Positions 1-5,544 of a stretch of DNA of 15,604 nt are shown here, in pieces. Position numbers and translations under genes: made by a program. The notes below the pieces were generated by a model. It had not been told where the DNA came from, ran no database searches, and saw only the letters and a program-made list of their open reading frames with translations. Each line of letters opens with the position of its first letter. The first letter of the stretch is position 1. The DNA lies in NCBI GenBank assembly GCA_913062655.1, contig CAJXXO010000029.1, positions 1 through 15,604 of the forward strand. Reading direction: 5' to 3'. This DNA is from an uncultured Bacteroidota bacterium. GTDB lineage: Bacteria > Bacteroidota > Bacteroidia > Chitinophagales > S012-47.

Positions 1-970
1 CATCCATTGTACTAGCGCCACCACCACTCACTGCAATCGTTTCACCATTATAAGTTCCTGCTGACAATCCAGACTGTAACCTCACATAGACGGGGGTACT
101 ACTGAGAGTGCCTGATGAATAGGGCAAGGTAACACTACTGCTGAATGCGCTACCATCCGTTGATACCTCGTAATGGGCCGATCCAGTTACCGTTATATCA
201 CCAGATGCCGGTGTTAGGTTATTACCGGAAACATCGAAAGTTTGGTGTGAGGAAGGGCCATACCCTTGTATATAGGAGAACCCGCTGAGGCTAATCGGAG
301 CAACTACCAGTGCTGGTGTTGAACCATCCCCCACGATTTCAATGTGGTCAATAGCGATGTCTTCATCTCCACTATCCAGGTCGAAGGTGATGCGGACATC
401 CAAATCTGTACCTGTACCTGAGAGGTTGACGGAAAACTGTGTGAATGCATCTGTGATTTCAGTGCCATCCCCCACGCCATCAAAGTCTGTATCAATGAAT
501 GGTGCAGAGTTGTAGGTAGACCCATCATTTTCAATCCATAAGGCATTCGACCAAGAACCGGTGTTGTTGATGTCGTAATCAAAATGTACGTAATCAGAGG
601 CATCCCAATCTTGGTTGCTACCATCGTCATCCTCTGCCAGGTAAACTCGCAATTGTAGATTTGAGTAGCCGGTAACATCAATGTTATTGATATTCAAGTA
701 CACGGGCAGGCTGGCACCTTCTCCATCAATATCATGGGCGCCAAACCAATTGCTACCCTGGATATTGGTAAATGATTCACCACCGATATTGGACCCATCT
801 GTTCTTATAAAGTAGTCTTCAGCTCCATCGGTAAACTCAGGGATCGAGGTAGTATACCCTCCGGCAGATTCAAAGTCTAAGGTGTAAATAACGGTTTGAC
901 CGTAAAAGGCCAAGGGAGTCAATAAGCCTAATAGGCACAATAGTGCCAAGCGTCCCTCCGTAAAGTGCAT
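1..970 (-). CDS. Secreted multidomain surface protein, C-terminus cut by window edge
   Basis: The reading frame starts at ATG 968-970 and stays open for 323 codons to the left edge, so the C-terminus is missing. Residues 1-25 form a signal peptide with a leucine-rich core ending in FYGQ. Residues about 28-213 form an acidic beta-rich module. It contains DTDFDGVGDG (160-169), a calcium-loop-like stretch, and DSGDEDIAID (199-208), typical of secreted Bacteroidota proteins that carry lamin-tail, nuclease or T9SS sorting domains further on. Residues about 221-320 look like an Ig-like module with VSGNNLTP, YEVSTDG and VYVRL..GLSAGTYNGE, a repeat common in large T9SS-exported proteins. The catalytic or adhesive part, if any, lies outside the window. 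It is divergent from the amylase gene with 274 bp between starts. Function beyond secreted surface protein cannot be stated. Confidence 0.8.
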   Translation of the reverse strand, partial: MHFTEGRLALLCLLGLLTPLAFYGQTVIYTLDFESAGGYTTSIPEFTDGAEDYFIRTDGSNIGGESFTNIQGSNWFGAHDIDGEGASLPVYLNINNIDVTGYSNLQLRVYLAEDDDGSNQDWDASDYVHFDYDINNTGSWSNALWIENDGSTYNSAPFIDTDFDGVGDGTEITDAFTQFSVNLSGTGTDLDVRITFDLDSGDEDIAIDHIEIVGDGSTPALVVAPISLSGFSYIQGYGPSSHQTFDVSGNNLTPASGDITVTGSAHYEVSTDGSAFSSSVTLPYSSGTLSSTPVYVRLQSGLSAGTYNGETIAVSGGGASTMD

Positions 971-1129
971 AATAAGTCTCGTCTTTAGTCAAAGCAAAAT
1001 CGATGTTGGAGGGAATATGGTAAGCATTACGAACTGTGTGTTCAAAAGTTGCGATTCATTGCAATTTTACAATTACCTTACTAGCGCCAAGGATATTTGC
1101 CATCACTCTTTTTTCCTTATATCATTGAT

Positions 1130-1148
1130 TATGTGTACTTTACACATA
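1130..1148. promoter_or_regulatory. Perfect 8-bp inverted repeat, possible operator
   Basis: TATGTGTA-CTT-TACACATA is a perfect inverted repeat with a 3-bp spacer. It lies in the divergent region between the left-edge gene and the amylase, 96 bp before the amylase ATG. Its symmetry suits a dimeric regulator. The half-site resembles the TGTG/CACA of CRP/FNR-type sites, but the spacing is not canonical. That it is an operator is inference. Confidence 0.35.
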
Positions 1149-1219
1149 TTAGCACCACAATAAAATGCCTTAAAAATGAAGGATATTACACAGGAAAAAG
1201 CATTTTGCCGTTTGTGTAT

Positions 1220-1227
1220 TATTTTCG
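1220..1227 (+). promoter_or_regulatory. Possible -7 promoter element of the amylase gene
   Basis: TATTTTCG differs at one position from the Bacteroidota -7 consensus TAnnTTTG and ends 17 nt before the amylase ATG at 1245. I see no convincing -33 TTG about 20 nt upstream, so this is weak. Confidence 0.25.
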
Positions 1228-1244
1228 ACTCAAACTGATTGACC

Positions 1245-3479
1245 ATGAGAAAATTCCTCTTGGTGGTGGCGCTGTTCACCTCCACACACACCTTTGCCCA
1301 GGATTTTATGCTACAAGCGTGGTACTGGGACTACCCTAGCGTAACCCCTTATGGCTTTTTTGCCCAGCAATTGGCTGCACAAGCCGATGCGATGGACGAA
1401 GCGGGCTTCAACTGGATATGGCTGCCCCCTACGGCCAAAGGCAGTGGCGGACAATCCTCAATCGGTTACGATACGAAAGACTACTACGACATTGGCGACT
1501 ACGGCATTGCCCGCTATGGAGCTCGCAGGCACTTCGACTGGCTGATGGACTCGCTGGCACAATTCAATATGAATGCTGTGGTAGATGTGGTGTACAACCA
1601 CCGCGATGGCGGTGCTCCGGAAGACAACCCTGAATTGGAAAACTACATTGAAAACCTCGACTACAATGCGGTGGACAATGGTGCCAATGCCTTTCCGTCC
1701 GATCGCTACCGCTGCTTTTTGGAAATTGGTGGCAATACAGGTAATGGTGCCGGTGATTACTACTTCAAGATACGCTCACAAACCCAGCATCCTCGATTTT
1801 TCGGAAAGCCTTACATCCTCACCATGTGGACCAATACTGTACCGGTGGGCAGCAGTCCCGCACTGGATGAAAGTGAACCCAATGGTGGTGGCGATTGTGG
1901 GGAACCCTTCAACACCTATGAACTAGGACGGGGTATGCGTGCCAGCATCGACAATGGCGGCTGTGGTATCGATGAGTTCAAACTGACCTTGACGGCCGGT
2001 GATTTCAACCCCAATGGCGACACCCTTTGGATTTCGCTGTGGAATGAAGGGGCTTCCGGCTTTGGCGACTACACCGATCACTATGTGCGGGGGCTTTGGA
2101 ATGCATCTGCCGGGCAAGATATTCAGTCTCAGATCAAGTATCAATCCTATACTGACTTCACCAATATGCCCAGCGGCCGTGGTGGCATGGATTGGCGGAA
2201 CTTTCGCCCCAATGGCAACCCGACCAACCTGGCAGGCGACTGGGATGGCATGTGGTTCTTCAAAGACATTGACCAAAATGTACAAAGCAGCAGAGATACG
2301 CTGTTTGAATGGAGCCGCTGGTTGTATGAAGACATTGGGTTTCGCGGGTTCCGTGTAGATGCAGTGAAGCACTTCCCGCCTGACTTCATGGGTGACTTGT
2401 TAGACTACCTCCACGACCAGGGTATCGATCCGGGCATGGTAGTGGGTGAATTCTTTGACGGCAACCCGGGGACCCTTGCCTGGTGGGTGAATGCGGTGAA
2501 AGGTGCCATGGACCAGGATACGCGCGACAATATCAATATCCGGGTATTCGACTTTGCCTTGCGTCAGGCGTTGAAAGATGCCTGTGATGCCTTCGGCTAC
2601 GATGTGCGGAATGTATTCAATGCAGCTATGGCCGATGGCAATGGGTTGGGGGGTTTTGATGTGGTTACCTTCATCAACAACCACGACTTCCGCTATCCTG
2701 GTCAGGAGGTAATCAATGATCCTGAACTGGCGTATGCTTATATCCTTACCAACAATCAGTTGGGTGTACCCTGTGTCTTTTACCCTGATTACTTCAAAAA
2801 CCGGGAGCTGGCCGCTGACATCAAGGCGTTGATGGAAGTACACCAACGCTACATTTTTGGAGCGTCCCAACGCTACTACCTCAACAATTTTGGAGCCGGC
2901 TACAACCGCAATTTCATCAGCGGATTTGAGAATACCAGCCTGATCTACCAACTGAGTGGCAGCCAGAGTGGCCGCAATGTGGTGGTAGCGATCAACTTTG
3001 CCGGAGAACCGTTGCGGGTAGACCAGGAATTACAAATGGATGGACTGGCGCAAGGCGACACGTTGACCGATATTTTCGGTATTTCCCAGTTTCCCTATGC
3101 CCTCGTCAATAGCAGCAATCAAATCTATATGGAAGTACCCCCTCGCAGCTTTGCCGTATGGGTACAGGGTGATCTGCGCAATGATCTGATCGCCATTGAG
3201 GATCCGTTTGTCAGCACAGAGCCGATGCCCCAGGCAGAGGGATTGCGCCTCTTCCCCAACCCCGCCAAAGATCAGCTACAGCTTCAATTCGACCAGCCAT
3301 GGCATGGCGCTATTCAGGTAGAAGTATTCAATATGCAAGGACAACGGGTACATGCGGAGCAGTGGTCAGGACTCTCCACCCTGGAGCGAGTACCGACTTC
3401 GGGATTGACCCCAGGCATGTATTTGATCCGATTGCGACAAGACAACCGACAAGCTACGCTTCGATTTATGAAGCAGTAA
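1245..3479 (+). CDS. Secreted GH13 alpha-amylase with T9SS C-terminal sorting domain
   Basis: This 744-residue protein should hydrolyse internal alpha-1,4 bonds of starch or glycogen outside the cell. ATG 1245 is preferred over the in-frame TTG at 1239 because MRKFLLVVALF begins a clean signal peptide ending near FAQ (about residue 19). The GH13 signatures are present in order: DVVYNH (114-119), GFRVDAVKH with nucleophile D372, VVGEF with acid/base E402, and FINNHD with D481. The triad is intact, so it should be active. Residues about 171-308 are extra sequence between regions I and II. A domain-C-like beta region follows (about 520-645). A type A sorting domain (about 666-744) starts with LRLFPNP, contains VEVFNMQGQ and ends in GMYLIRL plus a short tail. 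That domain directs export by T9SS and cleavage on the surface. It stands alone and has its own terminator. Exact product specificity is not readable. Confidence 0.95.
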   Translation: MRKFLLVVALFTSTHTFAQDFMLQAWYWDYPSVTPYGFFAQQLAAQADAMDEAGFNWIWLPPTAKGSGGQSSIGYDTKDYYDIGDYGIARYGARRHFDWLMDSLAQFNMNAVVDVVYNHRDGGAPEDNPELENYIENLDYNAVDNGANAFPSDRYRCFLEIGGNTGNGAGDYYFKIRSQTQHPRFFGKPYILTMWTNTVPVGSSPALDESEPNGGGDCGEPFNTYELGRGMRASIDNGGCGIDEFKLTLTAGDFNPNGDTLWISLWNEGASGFGDYTDHYVRGLWNASAGQDIQSQIKYQSYTDFTNMPSGRGGMDWRNFRPNGNPTNLAGDWDGMWFFKDIDQNVQSSRDTLFEWSRWLYEDIGFRGFRVDAVKHFPPDFMGDLLDYLHDQGIDPGMVVGEFFDGNPGTLAWWVNAVKGAMDQDTRDNINIRVFDFALRQALKDACDAFGYDVRNVFNAAMADGNGLGGFDVVTFINNHDFRYPGQEVINDPELAYAYILTNNQLGVPCVFYPDYFKNRELAADIKALMEVHQRYIFGASQRYYLNNFGAGYNRNFISGFENTSLIYQLSGSQSGRNVVVAINFAGEPLRVDQELQMDGLAQGDTLTDIFGISQFPYALVNSSNQIYMEVPPRSFAVWVQGDLRNDLIAIEDPFVSTEPMPQAEGLRLFPNPAKDQLQLQFDQPWHGAIQVEVFNMQGQRVHAEQWSGLSTLERVPTSGLTPGMYLIRLRQDNRQATLRFMKQ

Positions 3480-4716
3480 CCGATTCACGAAGGCCATCCA
3501 GTTGGGTGGCCTTTTGTGTCAGTAGCCAGAAGGTCAGAAAGAGCGAAGTGCCCAGTTGGATTTCGATGGTGGCCTCCACCAGAAAGGAGACCCACAAGGC
3601 TACAGCTACCGTACCAAATGGAAGATGCCAATAGCTTTTCTGGTATACGACCGGATAGATCAGGCAAAAGCCGAAGACCAGCAACCCCAGCACTCCGGTA
3701 GCGGCAAAGACGAACAACAACTGGCTGTGAGGCAGCAATTGTTCTTTGGCTGACAGGCTCGGTACGTTTTCCGTGTACCATTCCGACATCTCGTCTTTCA
3801 GGTCGCCAATGCCAACCCCGATCATGGGCTGCTGTGCCCCCACTTGTAGGGCCCCTTGCATGGAGGTGAAACGCCTGGAGTCGCTGAATTCGCTAATATC
3901 ATCGCCCGAGAGAAATACGCGCATATCACGGGCCATGTAGGTCATCTTGTTGTGGAAGGTCGGTACAAACAGATAGGCGAGCACAGGCAGCAGGACCAGC
4001 CCAGCCAATACTGCCACCCCTCTTTTCCACTGCCCCGACAGCCAGATGAAACGCACTACAAAATAGCCGATCACTACATACAAGGCAGCTAAACCACTTC
4101 GTACACTTAGCACGTGCAAGAAGGCAAACAGAAAAAGCGCACTTCCCCCGTACAAGTATCGCTCCCACGACCATCGCAAAGACACCTTCTCACGATAGAG
4201 GTAATAGCCAAACCCAATCGCCAACACACACATGAGGCTGTACCGAATATGGTTGAAAGGCGTGGGTATGGTCTTCGCGTGCAAATACTGCTCTACAATC
4301 TCCTGGTAATGCAGGCCAAAGTTGACGAGCACACCTATGCTGGTGCCGGTAATGAGCAGCAGAAAAAAGGCCAGTAAGCCCTGGTACACCTTGCGCGACA
4401 TAGGCGGAGCTGCCACAAACGCCAGGGGTAGCAGCAAAAAGGGCAGTTTGATACGCAGTTTATGGATCAGGTAATCCGTATTATCACTCCACAACCCGGA
4501 AATGGCATACACCAGAAAGACACCCGTCAAGGCCAGGAAGGTAGGCTGCTGAACGAGCCGCTTCAGGTGCTTGGGCAGTTGTGTATCGAGCACTGCATTG
4601 GCCACCAGAATGATCATGCCAATGGACATCAAGCCCCGGGAGGTCAGCATGCCAATGATGCTAACGACAACCCCCAACAAAAAAAGCCATTGTCTATACC
4701 TGTCTTGTCGACCCAT
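3466..4716 (-). CDS. O-antigen ligase / Wzy-type polytopic membrane protein
   Basis: A 416-residue, very hydrophobic protein with about ten to twelve membrane segments. It has the Wzy_C (O-antigen ligase/polymerase) layout: N-terminal helices, a large periplasmic loop (about 250-335), and a closing group of helices. Visible family marks are a short motif SVRSG (204-208), GVGIGD in the loop (300-305), and PHSQLL followed by TGVLGLL (329-345), corresponding to the conserved H and following helix. Such proteins join undecaprenyl-linked glycans to an acceptor, which may be lipid A-core, protein or a growing polymer. Which one applies cannot be told from sequence. The start at 4716 gives the first helix in frame. 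The last 14 bp overlap the amylase 3' end tail-to-tail. The neighbouring divergent sulfotransferase fits a role in surface glycan synthesis, but no glycosyltransferase is adjacent. Confidence 0.8.
   Translation of the reverse strand: MGRQDRYRQWLFLLGVVVSIIGMLTSRGLMSIGMIILVANAVLDTQLPKHLKRLVQQPTFLALTGVFLVYAISGLWSDNTDYLIHKLRIKLPFLLLPLAFVAAPPMSRKVYQGLLAFFLLLITGTSIGVLVNFGLHYQEIVEQYLHAKTIPTPFNHIRYSLMCVLAIGFGYYLYREKVSLRWSWERYLYGGSALFLFAFLHVLSVRSGLAALYVVIGYFVVRFIWLSGQWKRGVAVLAGLVLLPVLAYLFVPTFHNKMTYMARDMRVFLSGDDISEFSDSRRFTSMQGALQVGAQQPMIGVGIGDLKDEMSEWYTENVPSLSAKEQLLPHSQLLFVFAATGVLGLLVFGFCLIYPVVYQKSYWHLPFGTVAVALWVSFLVEATIEIQLGTSLFLTFWLLTQKATQLDGLRESVTAS
3490..3515 (+). terminator. Rho-independent terminator of the amylase gene, inside the ligase coding region
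   Basis: AAGGCCATCC (3490-3499), loop AGTT, then GGGTGGCCTT (3504-3513) form a 10-bp stem with one T-G wobble, running into TTTT (3512-3515). It starts 10 nt after the amylase stop. On the opposite strand the same bases encode QKATQLDGLRE of the ligase and have no T-tract, so it should act only on plus-strand transcripts. Confidence 0.75.
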
Positions 4717-4723
4717 GTAGCCA

Positions 4724-4731
4724 CGAAAATA
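4724..4731 (-). promoter_or_regulatory. Possible -7 element of the ligase gene, nearly at the start codon
   Basis: On the minus strand the sequence TATTTTCG lies 7 nt before the ligase ATG (4716). It has one mismatch to TAnnTTTG. If used, transcription would start at or within a few bases of the ATG. No good -33 element is visible. Confidence 0.35.
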
Positions 4732-4776
4732 GCGAGTAATTTAGAGCCGGCTGGCTGACAGCGGAAAGCCAATGGC

Positions 4777-4784
4777 TATCTTTG
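4777..4784 (+). promoter_or_regulatory. -7 promoter element of the sulfotransferase gene, 4 nt before ATG
   Basis: TATCTTTG matches the Bacteroidota -7 consensus TAnnTTTG perfectly and is followed by CCGC and then ATG (4789). Start sites in this phylum usually fall 4-7 nt after this box, which would put the transcript start at the start codon and give a leaderless mRNA. The -33 region is poor: only a CTG lies at roughly the right distance. Confidence 0.55.
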
Positions 4785-4788
4785 CCGC

Positions 4789-5544
4789 ATGCAGGCATTG
4801 TTTATTGTAGGTTTTTGGAACAGTGGTACTACCCTACTTACCAGACTCTTGAAGCAACACCCCGATCTTCGACTGCGGAAAGCCGCCTTTAAGCCCAACC
4901 TGGAAGAGCGGAAGACACGCAAAATCCTTTGGAAGTTGGGCACCGATTACCACGACTTTACCAACATGGCCGATGTGGTTACCGATGGTTTTATCCATCA
5001 CCCGGAACCCAACCTGTCGGATAAAGATGTGGCCTACTTTCAAAAAGCCTTCCATCGCGCTTTTGGCGTTCCCGATGACAAAATGCTTTTGCTGAAGCAA
5101 CCCTACCTATTTTATATGCCCAAAACCCTGGATAAATTCATGGAGTTTGATGAGGTGAAATATGTCATCATCCTGCGGAATGGCTATTCACAAGCTGCCT
5201 CAAAGGACTATTGGAAAACGGAAACCCATAACCCCGAAGAAAAGCTCTACGTGCGAGCGGGATTCTGGAAGCGCTCTATGGAATTTTTCTACACCCACTG
5301 GGCCGCCCGGCCAGATGTATTCACCTTGCGATACGAGAATCTGTGCACCTACACCAATCGATCGGTAGAGGCTGTATGCGAGTTTGCCGGCCTGGATTTT
5401 GAAAAGCTACGCCCATCCATGCCGGATGACCTTAAGATTCGGCTAGACAAATGGGAACAGCTACCGGACAGCTACAAGGCCAATATGCACGACAAGATTC
5501 AAGACATGGTGGAGCGAGTAGATGCCGATTACCCGGTTTGGTAA
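4789..5544 (+). CDS. PAPS-dependent sulfotransferase family protein
   Basis: A 251-residue cytoplasmic protein of the P-loop sulfotransferase superfamily. These enzymes transfer sulfate from PAPS to hydroxyl or amino groups of glycans or small molecules. The N-terminus carries the 5'-phosphosulfate-binding loop FIVGFWNSGTTLLTRLL (5-21). The usual Arg of RSGTT is replaced by Asn (N11). The 3'-phosphate-binding element is KYVIILRNGYSQAASKDYW (124-142), with R130 and S138 as likely contacts. LRYENLC near residue 184-190 is also typical of the family. At about 250 residues it is on the short side but complete. It is divergent from the O-antigen-ligase gene across 72 bp and may modify surface glycan. 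The substrate is unknown. Its stop codon abuts the stop of the next, convergent gene with no spacer. Confidence 0.85.
   Translation: MQALFIVGFWNSGTTLLTRLLKQHPDLRLRKAAFKPNLEERKTRKILWKLGTDYHDFTNMADVVTDGFIHHPEPNLSDKDVAYFQKAFHRAFGVPDDKMLLLKQPYLFYMPKTLDKFMEFDEVKYVIILRNGYSQAASKDYWKTETHNPEEKLYVRAGFWKRSMEFFYTHWAARPDVFTLRYENLCTYTNRSVEAVCEFAGLDFEKLRPSMPDDLKIRLDKWEQLPDSYKANMHDKIQDMVERVDADYPVW

Noticed and set aside
304..681. 125-codon minus-strand frame rich in Met and Thr
   Set aside because: Out-of-frame shadow of the left-edge secreted protein, whose own frame is open from 970 to the edge with a signal peptide.
1923..2372. 149-codon minus-strand frame inside the amylase
   Set aside because: Antisense shadow of the amylase insertion region, low-complexity composition, no domain seen.
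2400..2951. 183-codon minus-strand frame inside the amylase
   Set aside because: It lies fully antisense to the GH13 catalytic core, with no signal or recognisable motif; a frame shadow of conserved amylase codons.
4745..4752. AGCCGGCT palindrome between ligase and sulfotransferase
   Set aside because: Only 8 bp, expected by chance in GC-rich spacer; no second copy with similar placement.
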